Source of the DNA: Armatimonadota bacterium
GTDB lineage: Bacteria; Armatimonadota; Armatimonadia; Armatimonadales; Armatimonadaceae
Direction of reading: 5' to 3'
DNA length: 33,705 bases
Assembly (NCBI GenBank): GCA_026392155.1
Contig: JAPLCP010000066.1
Location: forward strand, 1-33,705
The notes below the pieces were generated by a model. It did no database searches and was not told the origin of the DNA. It saw only the letters and a list, made by a program, of their open reading frames with translations. Each line of letters starts with the position of its first letter. Positions within the stretch are counted from its first letter, which is position 1. Below are positions 1 to 7,738 of this stretch, piece by piece. Both the position numbers and the translations under genes were made by a program.

Positions 1-2
1 AG

Positions 3-158
3 GGGTTCGAGCCTGCCGAGCGCCCGGTCAAGCCGGAAGATTTAGCGGCGACGATCTACCAGTGCCTTGGCATTGACTACACCCAGTCCCTGACGTCCCC
101 GGAAGGCGTGCGTGTCACCCTCTCACGAGGCGGTCGTCACATCGGCGAGCTGGTCTAA
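3..158 (+). CDS. DUF1501 family protein, C-terminal fragment
   Basis: The window opens inside this gene; only the last 51 codons are present and they end with TAA. The readable tail contains 'KPEDLAATIYQCLGID' and ends 'GGRHIGELV', which is the usual C-terminus of DUF1501 proteins (sulfatase-like, mostly exported proteins abundant in Planctomycetota and relatives). In those genomes DUF1501 genes usually sit beside DUF1549/DUF1553 cytochrome-type proteins and WD40 proteins, matching what follows here. The next gene starts 4 nt after the stop, suggesting one transcript. Function of DUF1501 is not established. The call rests on a short tail only. Confidence 0.7.
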   Translation, partial: GFEPAERPVKPEDLAATIYQCLGIDYTQSLTSPEGVRVTLSRGGRHIGELV

Positions 159-162
159 TCGC

Positions 163-570
163 ATGATTCGAAATATCCACATCGCGCCGGCGTCGTGGGC
201 TACGATGCAGCCGGTTTCGTCGGCGATATTGCTTGCGGGCAGTGGCATTCAGCACGACCGCGAGACCGAGAACATCACGCTGATTGAGGCGGAGGTTGTG
301 GATACCGAAGGCTTTGCTCCGGGCGAGTCGCGGCGCAATATCACGGTCACCGGGATCGCGCTCAATCCGCTCGTCGGCAAGCGTTTTCGGGTAGGAAGTG
401 TGCTCTGTGAGGGTACGGAGCTGTGCCAGCCCTGTGCCAAGCTCGAAGCCCACACACAGCGCCCCGGGCTGGCGCGGCGGCTGGTCAATAAAGCGGGGAT
501 TCGGGCACGGGTGCTGGAGGAAGGCGAGATCCATGTGGGCGACACGATCACAGAAGAAACCGGCGGCTAA
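163..570 (+). CDS. MOSC domain-containing protein
   Basis: This 135-residue protein is almost entirely one MOSC domain, the fold found at the C-terminus of molybdenum-cofactor sulfurases and in stand-alone sulfur-carrier-like proteins such as YiiM. Visible family signatures are the start 'IRNIHIAPASWATMQPV', the 'GESRRNI' segment (residues 54-60), 'LVGKRFRVG' (70-78) and a cysteine pair 'LCQPCAKLE' at C88 and C91, where the conserved sulfur-binding cysteine is expected. I chose the ATG at 163, which begins exactly at the domain; an upstream ATG at 112 in the same frame would overlap the preceding gene by 47 bp and add unrelated sequence. The WD40 gene starts inside its 3' end. The substrate is unknown; this is a small, minimal member. 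Confidence 0.8.
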   Translation: MIRNIHIAPASWATMQPVSSAILLAGSGIQHDRETENITLIEAEVVDTEGFAPGESRRNITVTGIALNPLVGKRFRVGSVLCEGTELCQPCAKLEAHTQRPGLARRLVNKAGIRARVLEEGEIHVGDTITEETGG

Positions 571-1618
571 ACCGGCGCCACCCAAAACTCCCCCGTCGGA
601 CGGGGGGCGGGGGGGAGCCATTGCCACCAAGCTCCCTCCGTGCTGGGCGGTGGCTTTCTCGCCCGATGGCGTGCGGCTCGCCGTCGGAACCTACCGCCGC
701 GTTGTGGTCTATGAAGTCGCCAGTGGCAACAAGCTCTCCGACTGGATGGTTGCGAGTGATGCGGTTCGTGCGCTGGCATTCTCTCCCGATGGAGCCGTGC
801 TCGCCGCAGGAACGGGTGTTCCGGGGGTAAGTGGGGCGATCCTACTCCTCAATACTACCACCGGACAGGTGCTCAAGCCGCTCAAGCCGCACTACGACAC
901 CGTCGAGTCCGTTGCGTTTCTGGGAAGCCAGATCCTCTCTGCTGCCAACGACGAGAAAGTTTGTGTGACAGACTCCGTAACGGGCCAGAACATTGGGACG
1001 CTCTCGGAGCATGTCGGGCGGTGTCTGAGTGTGGCCGTGCCAGGCCGCACGACGACCCAAGACGGGGGAGCGCTCTTTGCCACGGGCGGGGCAGATAAGA
1101 TGTTCAAGGTCTGGGACGCGGAGAAGCGCCGGGTCGTGGTGAACTTTGATCAGTGCGGTAGCGTGGTTTGGTGCGTTGCCGCGCTTGCCCAACCAGGGCG
1201 CTTTCTGGTAGGAAGCGGCGATGGGGCACTGCGCATCTTTGGCGTGCGCTCCGATGGCAAGGCCCGCGATCCCAAAGAGCCAGATCCGCGCACGGGGTTT
1301 GTGGGGCAGACCTTTGGCGGAGCCCACCCCGATGGTGTCTATGCTGTCGCTGTGGCCCCCAATGGCCAGACGGTTGCCTCGGGTGGGGCAGATAAGAAAG
1401 TTAAGGTCTGGAACTTAGGCCGAAATCGCATGGAAAAAGAGTTCACCGAGTCAATGAGTGACATCTGGGGGCTTGCGATCTCCCCCAATAGCCAGCTTCT
1501 GGCCGCCGCCTCGCTTGATGGCCGTGTTCGTCTCTACGATATTATCCAAAACAAGCTCGTGCGCGAGCTGCCGCCCGCCCCGACAGCAACGCCCAGCGCA
1601 CCAGGAGTGCCCCAATGA
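533..1618 (+). CDS. WD40 repeat beta-propeller protein
   Basis: The 361-residue product is a chain of WD40 blades. Clear blade cores are 'AVAFSPDGVRLAVGT', 'ALAFSPDGAVLAAGTG', 'FATGGADKMFKVWDAEKR', 'AVAVAPNGQTVASGGADKK' followed by 'VKVWNLGR', and a last blade ending 'AAASLDGRVRLYDI'. I take ATG 533 as the start because GGAGGAAGG lies 8 nt upstream (516-524); the frame stays open to 398 but without such support. It overlaps the MOSC gene by 38 bp, and its stop overlaps the next ATG (ATGA). No signal peptide is visible; the N-terminus is basic and Pro/Gly-rich, encoded by a GC palindrome. WD40 proteins next to DUF1501 and CXXCH proteins are a recurring arrangement in Planctomycetota-like genomes; a scaffold role is inferred. 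Confidence 0.85.
   Translation: MWATRSQKKPAAKPAPPKTPPSDGGRGGAIATKLPPCWAVAFSPDGVRLAVGTYRRVVVYEVASGNKLSDWMVASDAVRALAFSPDGAVLAAGTGVPGVSGAILLLNTTTGQVLKPLKPHYDTVESVAFLGSQILSAANDEKVCVTDSVTGQNIGTLSEHVGRCLSVAVPGRTTTQDGGALFATGGADKMFKVWDAEKRRVVVNFDQCGSVVWCVAALAQPGRFLVGSGDGALRIFGVRSDGKARDPKEPDPRTGFVGQTFGGAHPDGVYAVAVAPNGQTVASGGADKKVKVWNLGRNRMEKEFTESMSDIWGLAISPNSQLLAAASLDGRVRLYDIIQNKLVRELPPAPTATPSAPGVPQ
590..606. repeat. GC-rich perfect palindrome inside the WD40 gene start
   Basis: CCCCCGTC at 590-597 and GACGGGGG at 599-606 form an 8-bp perfect inverted repeat around one base, followed by a further G-run to about 616. It encodes the low-complexity 'PPSDGGRGG' stretch between the presumed start codon and the first WD40 blade. 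It may be a small repeat element that landed in a tolerant N-terminal tail; copies elsewhere in the genome cannot be seen from this window. Confidence 0.5.
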
Positions 1619-3771
1619 AGCCTATGCTCGGACTGATCTTAGCACTGACACTTGTCAGTGCCGCTTTTGCCCAGAACCCACGTATTGCGGCGCTCTACCC
1701 AGCGGGGGCGCAGGCGGGGCAGAGTGTGGAAGTGGCGATTCGAGGGGGAGGACTTGCCGGAGCCAAGCGTGTGGTGGTCAATGGCGCTCCTGGCGTCAAA
1801 GCCGAGCTGGTCGGTGGCAGTACCCAGGCCGATGATACGGTTCGTCCACTCTTCAACACCAAGTGTGTCACCTGTCATGAGTCGCGCTCGCCCGACAACC
1901 GCACGATGTCGCCAGAGCAGTGGGCCTCGACCGTGGATCGGATGATCACGGCCCGTGGGGCAGATATTAAAAAAGACGACCGCGATAAGATCGTCACCTG
2001 GCTTCAAGCAAGGGCCCGAGCCGGACAGGTGACGGCTAAGATCAGTGTCGCTGCCGATGCCCCTCCCGGCGTGCGCGAGGTGCGATTGGTGACAGAGCAG
2101 GGGGTCTCGACACCGTTTTCGTTTGAGATTGGGGGGCTTCCGGAGCTGCTGGCATTGCCGAACACGACCCTGAATGTGACTCTACCGACCGTGATCAATG
2201 GTGCGCTCACACAGTCCGCACAGCGCGATAAGTTTGTGTTTACTGCCAAAAAAGGTGAGGCTCTGACCTTCAACCTGAAAGCTTATCGTCTCAATGAGCA
2301 GTGCCCAATGTTCTTTAATCCGGTGCTCTATCTCTACAATGCCAAGGGCAAAGAGCTGGCCAAAAGCCTGGGGCGTATTGATATTGACCCGATCCTAGAG
2401 TGGGTCTGCCCCGATGATGGTGAGTATACACTGGTGACTCGGGACTTGCTCTGGAAAGGTAATCCGGCCTCAATCTACCGGCTGGCGATGGGGAACCTGC
2501 CTGCCGATCTCACACTCTCGAATCTCGTGGGCCGCCCGGGCAAGAGCTTCTCCGCGAGCATGGGCAGTCTCTCGGTCGAGGCGCAGCTGGACCGTGATGC
2601 AGCAGGTGTGACAATGGTGCCTACCCCGCTGGGCGACTCGCCGGTGCTGGTGCGCGATCTCCCCGATGGTGGGGGGGCGGTGGAAGTGGGACTGGCGACG
2701 GCAGTGACACTACCCGCGATGTTCTCCGGTCGGCTCACGCAGGAGCGCCAGGTGGATCGCTTTAAAGTGCTGGCACTCAAACCGGGGATGGGACTAGAGC
2801 TCTACACCAAGCGCCTTGGCTCGTCGCTACGTCCCCGTGTGACCATAAAAGACGAAAAAGATGCCGTGGTGCAGACCCGCGTGATGGATGGCGACGAAGA
2901 GCTGCGGATGCCAGGCTGCTTTCCCAAGGCCGCTGAGTATATAGTCGAGGTCACGGACTCACTGGCCTCAGGGGGAACCTACTGCTGGGAGACCATTGGT
3001 GCCGGAATCCCGGACTTTTCCCTCACCGTCACGCCCGATGGAGCCAATCTCGCACCGGGGCGTCGCGCGGCACTTCTCGTGCGTGCTACCCGCCGTGAGG
3101 CACTTCAAGGCCCGATCACCCTCAAGCTCAGGGGATTGCCTTCGGGAGTGAAGGCCGAAGTGGGGGTGATTCCCCCTGACGACGATAAGGCGCTGATTCT
3201 GATCTCCGCCGACGATCAGGCGGCGCTAGGTGGGGGGACGATCACGATTGAGGGAACCACAGAGCTTTCCGATAGTCAGGGCAATGTCCATACCCTTAAG
3301 CGGCAGGCTCGCCCGATAGAGCTCTACCGAACCCAGAACAACAACTTGCGCCCCATTGATCGTGGAGCCGCGTTTATCGGCATTGCACGTGAGGAGCCAC
3401 CGTTTGGCCTCTCCGTACAGGGAATCGAGAGCTTGGATCTGGGGCCTGGCAAGACCGCAACTGTGACCGTGAAAGTCGTGCGTCCCACCAATGGCCGCAG
3501 TGATGTGGTCATCACGGTGCTAGGCTTGCCGCCAGGCATTACCATTAACCAGACTGCGATCTACATTCCAGGTAACAAAGATGAAGCGGTTTTTACCCTT
3601 CGGGGATCAGATAACTCCAAGTACCTAGGGACACGTGATGCGAAGCTTCCTCCTCTAAAGTTTGTCTTTGTCGGAGCCACAGGAGGTCGCAACACAGACG
3701 CGCCCACGGACAGCACCGCCCCAATTATTGTAACGGCACCTCGTGAGGGTGGCATCAAGATCGGACGCTAG
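1615..3771 (+). CDS. Exported PPC/Ig-like protein with inserted CXXCH cytochrome c motif
   Basis: This 718-residue protein begins with a signal peptide (residues 1-19, ending 'LVSAAFA'). Residues about 21-67 look like the first half of an IPT/Ig-like domain ('LYPAGAQAGQSVEVAIRG'), and residues about 138-172 look like its second half ('ADAPPGVREVRLVTEQGVST'). Between them is a mini cytochrome c: C84-V-T-C87-H88 with a plausible axial methionine at M110 ('DRMITARGADIKK'). Residues about 180-300 resemble pre-peptidase C-terminal (PPC)-like beta sandwiches ('DKFVFTAKKGEALTFNLKAY'), and further beta-rich, Ig-like repeats follow to the end. The ATG overlaps the WD40 stop (ATGA), indicating translational coupling. 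A covalently bound haem in the periplasm or at the surface is expected; electron-transfer partners are unknown. Confidence 0.75.
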   Translation: MKPMLGLILALTLVSAAFAQNPRIAALYPAGAQAGQSVEVAIRGGGLAGAKRVVVNGAPGVKAELVGGSTQADDTVRPLFNTKCVTCHESRSPDNRTMSPEQWASTVDRMITARGADIKKDDRDKIVTWLQARARAGQVTAKISVAADAPPGVREVRLVTEQGVSTPFSFEIGGLPELLALPNTTLNVTLPTVINGALTQSAQRDKFVFTAKKGEALTFNLKAYRLNEQCPMFFNPVLYLYNAKGKELAKSLGRIDIDPILEWVCPDDGEYTLVTRDLLWKGNPASIYRLAMGNLPADLTLSNLVGRPGKSFSASMGSLSVEAQLDRDAAGVTMVPTPLGDSPVLVRDLPDGGGAVEVGLATAVTLPAMFSGRLTQERQVDRFKVLALKPGMGLELYTKRLGSSLRPRVTIKDEKDAVVQTRVMDGDEELRMPGCFPKAAEYIVEVTDSLASGGTYCWETIGAGIPDFSLTVTPDGANLAPGRRAALLVRATRREALQGPITLKLRGLPSGVKAEVGVIPPDDDKALILISADDQAALGGGTITIEGTTELSDSQGNVHTLKRQARPIELYRTQNNNLRPIDRGAAFIGIAREEPPFGLSVQGIESLDLGPGKTATVTVKVVRPTNGRSDVVITVLGLPPGITINQTAIYIPGNKDEAVFTLRGSDNSKYLGTRDAKLPPLKFVFVGATGGRNTDAPTDSTAPIIVTAPREGGIKIGR

Positions 3772-3776
3772 TTCTT

Positions 3777-4502
3777 TTGGACACCCACCTTCATCACACC
3801 ACTCCGCCGCACCACGACCACCACCATGAGTCGCACTTTCAGTCGTCGGAGAGCGTCCGCGATGTCGTTATCGGGATGGCCGATGGGCTTACGGTTCCCT
3901 TTGCCCTTGCCGCCGGTCTCTCGGGCGCGATTTTGGGAACCAATATCGTGGTCACCGCCGGGCTGGCCGAGATTGCAGCAGGCTCGATTGCGATGGGGCT
4001 TGGCGGCTATCTTGCCGCGCGAAGTGAGCTAGAGCACTACCAGAGTGAGAAGAAACGGGAAGCCTGGGAGGTCGTCCATAAGCCTGAGGCTGAAGCCGCC
4101 GAGATTCGTGAGGTTTTTGAAGGGTATGGCTTGACTGAGACAGAGATCGCCCCGATTATCGCCGGGCTGGAGCGAAACCCGGAGGCCTATGTCCAGTTCA
4201 TGATGCGCTTTGAGCTTGGCCTAGAAGAGCCCGATCCCAAGCGCGCCCTTCAAAGTGCGGTCACGATTGGAGTTTCCTATATTGTCGGGGGGCTGATTCC
4301 TCTCGCTCCGTATGTCTTTTTGAAGTCTCATGCTGAGGCATTTCGCCTTTCTTGCATCGTCACGCTGCTTGCTCTTTTTGTTTTTGGCTTTGTCAAAGGA
4401 CGATTCACGGGAAGCAATTCCTGGCGGAGCGCTCTAGAAACCGCTGGCATTGGTGGGATTGCGGCGGCCGTGGCCTATCTTCTCGCAAAAGCCTTTGGAT
4501 GA
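3777..4502 (+). CDS. VIT1/CCC1 family iron/manganese transporter
   Basis: The 241-residue product has a His-rich cytoplasmic N-terminus (residues 5-19), then the family signature 'VRDVVIGMADGLTVPF' with 'ALAAGLSGA' in the first membrane helix. A second helix follows ('AEIAAGSIAMGLGGYLAARS', about 66-85), then an acidic cytoplasmic metal-binding domain with many glutamates (about 86-155, 'SELEHYQSEKKREAWEV'), and three C-terminal helices. This matches VIT1/CCC1 proteins, which export Fe2+ or Mn2+ from the cytosol by proton exchange. The start is a TTG at 3777: there is no in-frame ATG until residue 34, inside the first helix, and the His-rich tail is typical of bacterial members. It lies 5 nt after the preceding stop, so co-transcription with the haem protein is likely. 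Confidence 0.88.
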   Translation: MDTHLHHTTPPHHDHHHESHFQSSESVRDVVIGMADGLTVPFALAAGLSGAILGTNIVVTAGLAEIAAGSIAMGLGGYLAARSELEHYQSEKKREAWEVVHKPEAEAAEIREVFEGYGLTETEIAPIIAGLERNPEAYVQFMMRFELGLEEPDPKRALQSAVTIGVSYIVGGLIPLAPYVFLKSHAEAFRLSCIVTLLALFVFGFVKGRFTGSNSWRSALETAGIGGIAAAVAYLLAKAFG

Positions 4503-4536
4503 TTTAAAAATTCTCCCGCACAGACCGATTACTTTT

Positions 4537-4557
4537 GTTACAATGCAGTCAGAGGTG
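4537..4557 (+). promoter_or_regulatory. Extended -10 promoter and ribosome binding site for the 4563 gene
   Basis: TACAAT at 4539-4544 is preceded by TG plus one base (extended -10). No good -35 is present at the expected distance. AGAGGTG at 4551-4557 is a Shine-Dalgarno sequence 5 nt before the ATG at 4563. This would start a new transcript for the 4563-7301 genes. Confidence 0.5.
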
Positions 4558-4562
4558 TTGTC

Positions 4563-4799
4563 ATGGATGAACAATTTATTTGCCCTTTTCCCTGGAAGTG
4601 GTCTATGATCTACGAAAAGCTCCATCGTGAGTGGACAGAGCGTGGCGATGAAGACGTGCCCGAGCCACCCCATCTTTTGCCTGCCATGACCAGTGATGGT
4701 CATCGTCAAGATCGCTGGCAAGAGACCGTGGAGTGGGCTGAGCAGCATGGTTTTGAAATTCCGCCTATTAGTGAAGACGAAAAATACTATAAGATGTAG
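4563..4799 (+). CDS. Small hypothetical protein
   Basis: This 78-residue soluble protein is rich in Trp and acidic residues ('CPFPWKWSMIYEKLHREW', 'PEPPHLLPAM') and I do not recognise a family. It is supported as a gene by a good Shine-Dalgarno (AGAGGTG, 5 nt spacing), an upstream extended -10 element, and by its stop codon, which lies inside the ribosome binding site of the next gene. The pattern of 'W..iy..LH.eW' followed by a proline-rich hinge and 'DRWQETVEWAEQHGFEIPP' looks like a compact helical domain. Nothing points to a role. Confidence 0.7.
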   Translation: MDEQFICPFPWKWSMIYEKLHREWTERGDEDVPEPPHLLPAMTSDGHRQDRWQETVEWAEQHGFEIPPISEDEKYYKM

Positions 4800-4805
4800 G
4801 AGTCT

Positions 4806-7067
4806 ATGAGGTTTGCCGCACCACCGCTTTTGTTAGTCGGATTTGTTCTTCTTTTTTACAGTAAATTGATGACAGGCAACGAGAGCCTGGTGCGGTTGGG
4901 CGAAGATGGCCCCCTTTTCTATTACCCCTCGCGGGTCTTTGCGCAGGAGTGTCTCCGTTCGGGTGTTTTGCCACACTGGAAACCCTATAGTTTTGCGGGA
5001 ATGCCGTTTCTGGCCAGCCTAGAGTCGGGCTTTTTCTCGCCTTGGTTTTGGCTAACAGTGGGGCTACCCGCAGGTCTTGGACTTCTGTGGGGCATGCTGG
5101 CGAACCTCTGCTTAGGGGCAGTCGGGATGTACTTTCTGCTGCTCCATTACACGCGCTCCGAACCCGCTGCGCTGTTCTCCGGGCTCGCCTTTGTGCTCGG
5201 GACGTTCTTCACGACCCGCGTGGGTTTTGGGCACTTCCCTGTGATTGAGGCCGCGATAGGCATGCCTTGGCTCTTGCTCGTGACCGAGAAGGTACTTTCA
5301 GAGCCGCAGGGCTGGCGCTGGTCGGTGCTCTTAGGAGCACTCTATGGAGCTAACTTGCTGGCGGGGTTTCCCGAGATTAGCTTTATGGTCGGTGTTGTCT
5401 TCACGCTACGCTGGATAATTGGCCTTCGTCTCGCACCGGTTGCCCTAGCAGTGCGCTATGGTATCGTCGTTCTGATCTCTCTTGGTACCTCTGCGATTCA
5501 GCTTTTCCCCGCACTCACGGTACTGGAGCGGACATCTCGTATGGCACTACCTCTCTCTTTTATCCAAGAGCAGTCCGTGCCTCCTCTAGCACTGCCGACT
5601 TTAGTCGTCCCCGATCTCTTAGGTAGTGCCGCGGCGCATAACGCCCTTCTCAAAGGCCCAAGTGTGGAGATGCCGGGGTATGTGGGTGTTCTGACACTTC
5701 AATTTGCTCTTGTAGCGCTCTTACTGGCACGACGGCGGCGGACTTGGTTTTTTGGGGCACTGGCGCTTGGGGGGATTCTGCTGGCAATGGGGGCGTTCAA
5801 TCCGCTTTACCCCTTTTTATCGAAGCTACCGGGTCTGAGCTTGATTGCTCGCCCGACGCGCTGGATGTTTCTATTTTCGTTCTCTGTGCCTGTGCTTGGA
5901 GGACTAGGGCTTAGTGCCCTGCTAGCCGCTGACAAAAGCACTCTTGAGAAGCTTCGCCCTTACTTTGTCGGTCTTTTGCTACTGGGGCTCGTTGTGCTCA
6001 TCGCCGTGGTTGTCGGTCATGGACGATTGATGGAGTGGGGACAGGCTCAGATTCACGCCCGCTATCCAGATCACCCCGAACGCCAGCTTGCTAAGCTTGA
6101 GGGAATGTTGGCTGGGCAGCGTCTTGGATTGGCACTCTTTGTCGCCTGGTCTGGAGCTGCTCTCCTTTTTTTGTTTCTGCGCTCACCCCGACGGGTCTAT
6201 CTGCCTGCCATCGTCCTCTTTTTAGACCTCTGGCTCAGCAATGCGAAGTACCTCTCTTTGCCTCAGCCCATCTCTCCACTGCCCATGGAGTTATTTCATG
6301 CAATGCTGCCTTCGGATGCCAAAGATTTTCGCTTTCTCCCACTGGAGAAGTCAAAGTTATGGCCTGAGGCAGGGGTTTTTTCTCATCGCAATAATGCCGT
6401 GGGTTACGACTCTCTTACCAGCAAGGAGCTATTTCAATATCTCGCAACCGCTTTTGGAAAGTCATCCCTTGAGATTGACCCACTCAGCCCGACCACAACA
6501 CCCCAAGACTGGCCACTGACCCAAGCGAGTCTACTCGACCGACTTGGAGTGCGCTATGTCATCAGTGAGCTACCGCTTCCCTTTCCTCGGCTCTCTCAGA
6601 CCCTCTATCGCCGTGACTCTGCGCTACCCTTGGCATCTGTAGCCACAAACTGGGTTGTCGAGGCAAGCCCCACGAAGATGCTGACGAAGCTAAGCACGCT
6701 CCCCGGCGACACGGCTGTCGTCATGCGATCTGTGGATCAAAAAAGCGCAAGCCATCCCAGGATGGTTGCTACGACGCGTCCCGATCCGAACACGATCGAG
6801 ATAACCCTGAACGGCGCCTCTGGTCTCTTGGTAATACATGAGGCCTATTACAAAGGCTGGGAGGCAACCATAGATCGTCGGCTCACACCAGTCATGATCA
6901 GCGACTATCTCTTTATGGGGGTACTGGTTCCCCCTGGTACTCAGAAAGTTCGCCTCACGTATCACGCTCCCTACTTCCGCGAGGGGAGCTCTGTCACAGG
7001 GATAACGGGAGCAGGGCTGTTAATTTTCCTTGTGGTTTCAGTGGCAAAACGCCGAAAATTCAGGTAA
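4806..7067 (+). CDS. YfhO-family polytopic membrane protein
   Basis: The 753-residue protein has about twelve hydrophobic segments spread over residues 1-480 and a soluble C-terminal region, then a last membrane helix (about 728-745). The segment after the first helix, 'DGPLFYYPSRVFAQECLRSG' with 'GVLPHWKPYSFAGMPFLAS', is the typical first extracytoplasmic loop of YfhO/GT-C-like proteins, and the C-terminal 'EAYYKGWEATID' with 'GVLVPPGTQKVRLTYHAPYF' is the characteristic YfhO end. B. subtilis YfhO acts in glycosylating lipoteichoic acid; most homologues are unassigned, presumably lipid-linked sugar transfer or flipping. TAGGAG lies 5 nt before ATG 4806 and contains the preceding stop, so the two genes are coupled. 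Confidence 0.8.
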   Translation: MRFAAPPLLLVGFVLLFYSKLMTGNESLVRLGEDGPLFYYPSRVFAQECLRSGVLPHWKPYSFAGMPFLASLESGFFSPWFWLTVGLPAGLGLLWGMLANLCLGAVGMYFLLLHYTRSEPAALFSGLAFVLGTFFTTRVGFGHFPVIEAAIGMPWLLLVTEKVLSEPQGWRWSVLLGALYGANLLAGFPEISFMVGVVFTLRWIIGLRLAPVALAVRYGIVVLISLGTSAIQLFPALTVLERTSRMALPLSFIQEQSVPPLALPTLVVPDLLGSAAAHNALLKGPSVEMPGYVGVLTLQFALVALLLARRRRTWFFGALALGGILLAMGAFNPLYPFLSKLPGLSLIARPTRWMFLFSFSVPVLGGLGLSALLAADKSTLEKLRPYFVGLLLLGLVVLIAVVVGHGRLMEWGQAQIHARYPDHPERQLAKLEGMLAGQRLGLALFVAWSGAALLFLFLRSPRRVYLPAIVLFLDLWLSNAKYLSLPQPISPLPMELFHAMLPSDAKDFRFLPLEKSKLWPEAGVFSHRNNAVGYDSLTSKELFQYLATAFGKSSLEIDPLSPTTTPQDWPLTQASLLDRLGVRYVISELPLPFPRLSQTLYRRDSALPLASVATNWVVEASPTKMLTKLSTLPGDTAVVMRSVDQKSASHPRMVATTRPDPNTIEITLNGASGLLVIHEAYYKGWEATIDRRLTPVMISDYLFMGVLVPPGTQKVRLTYHAPYFREGSSVTGITGAGLLIFLVVSVAKRRKFR

Positions 7068-7079
7068 AGTTAGAGTATT

Positions 7080-7301
7080 ATGATTGAGCTTTTCTTCACA
7101 AAGTTGAAATGGCAGCACCGTGCATTGCTGGCATGGGGAGGAACCCTAACGGGCATTGCGATTCTCTTCACGATTGGTCGCCAGGATTTTGTGGCCGCGC
7201 ACCCTGTCGAGCAGCAGTTCCTGACATTTGCGGGTTGGGGACTTGCCTTTTGGGGGCCGATTGTCCTTGCCATTTTTGAAGGTGAGCGCATGGATCGCTA
7301 G
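7080..7301 (+). CDS. Small two-helix membrane protein
   Basis: The 73-residue product has two hydrophobic stretches, roughly residues 16-33 ('ALLAWGGTLTGIAILFTI') and 47-65 ('FLTFAGWGLAFWGPIVLAIF'), with a basic start and end. It follows the YfhO stop by 12 nt and is directly followed by a terminator, so it is the last gene of that transcript. There is no clear Shine-Dalgarno; GGTAAAGTTAG, a weak relative of the leaderless promoter motif, lies 9 nt upstream of the ATG. No family recognised. Confidence 0.65.
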   Translation: MIELFFTKLKWQHRALLAWGGTLTGIAILFTIGRQDFVAAHPVEQQFLTFAGWGLAFWGPIVLAIFEGERMDR

Positions 7302-7330
7302 CGGGGCACCACAAAAATTAGGTGTTATAA

Positions 7331-7374
7331 AATAACCGCGAGCTGGTTTTTAGCCAGCTCACGGTTATTTTTTC
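7331..7374. terminator. Bidirectional rho-independent terminator
   Basis: An 8-bp stem (AATAACCG with CGGTTATT) continues after one mismatch into a 7-bp stem (GAGCTGG 7340-7346 with CCAGCTC 7354-7360) around a 7-nt loop. On the plus strand it is followed by a T-run from 7367. On the minus strand it follows the stop of the 7700 gene, whose last codons lie in the T/A-rich arm. It separates the two convergent transcripts. Confidence 0.9.
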
Positions 7375-7700
7375 TTTTTGCGCTCGCGCCTAATTTTGCC
7401 TTCGCGCAGTGCCTCGGTTCGAATGTGTGCCGCTCGCTCGCGCTCTTCCCGTTCGCGCCACCAGCGTTTCTCCGCTTCGTCACGCTGGTCTTCACGCCAG
7501 CGGCGCACGGCTACCTGGACGGGTGGCTGTAGGTAGATTGTGATGGCTAGAGCCGTCCCAACGAGGGGAAGAGACCATTTGCCTCCGATTTGGAAGCGTA
7601 GCTCCTGTGAGGCAACTAAGCAGGCAAAAAGCGCTGTGACTAATACTAGGACGAGAAACCATCCTAGATCGAATGTTTTGGGTTTTTGTCTCTGTTGCAT
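7365..7700 (-). CDS. Small membrane protein with basic, charged tail
   Basis: The 111-residue protein has two hydrophobic helices (about residues 13-31, 'LGWFLVLVLVTALFACLVA', and 43-58) and a very charged Arg/Glu/Lys C-terminal half, probably a long cytoplasmic helix ('REREERERAAHIRTEALREG'), ending in a lysine run. I prefer ATG 7700 over the GTG one codon upstream. A possible promoter with -10 TATACT lies at 7736-7731, at the end of the VOC gene. The stop lies within the bidirectional terminator. No family recognised. Confidence 0.65.
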   Translation of the reverse strand: MQQRQKPKTFDLGWFLVLVLVTALFACLVASQELRFQIGGKWSLPLVGTALAITIYLQPPVQVAVRRWREDQRDEAEKRWWREREERERAAHIRTEALREGKIRRERKKKK

Positions 7701-7738
7701 CACGGCTAGAAGAGTTTATTTAGTGATCAAAGTATACC

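Noticed and set aside
115-630. Minus-strand open frame of 171 codons at the window start
   Set aside because: Opposite-strand shadow of the MOSC gene; Arg/Pro-rich and without family motifs.
842-1327. Minus-strand frame of 161 codons
   Set aside because: Lies wholly antisense to WD40 blades; no motif or start signal.
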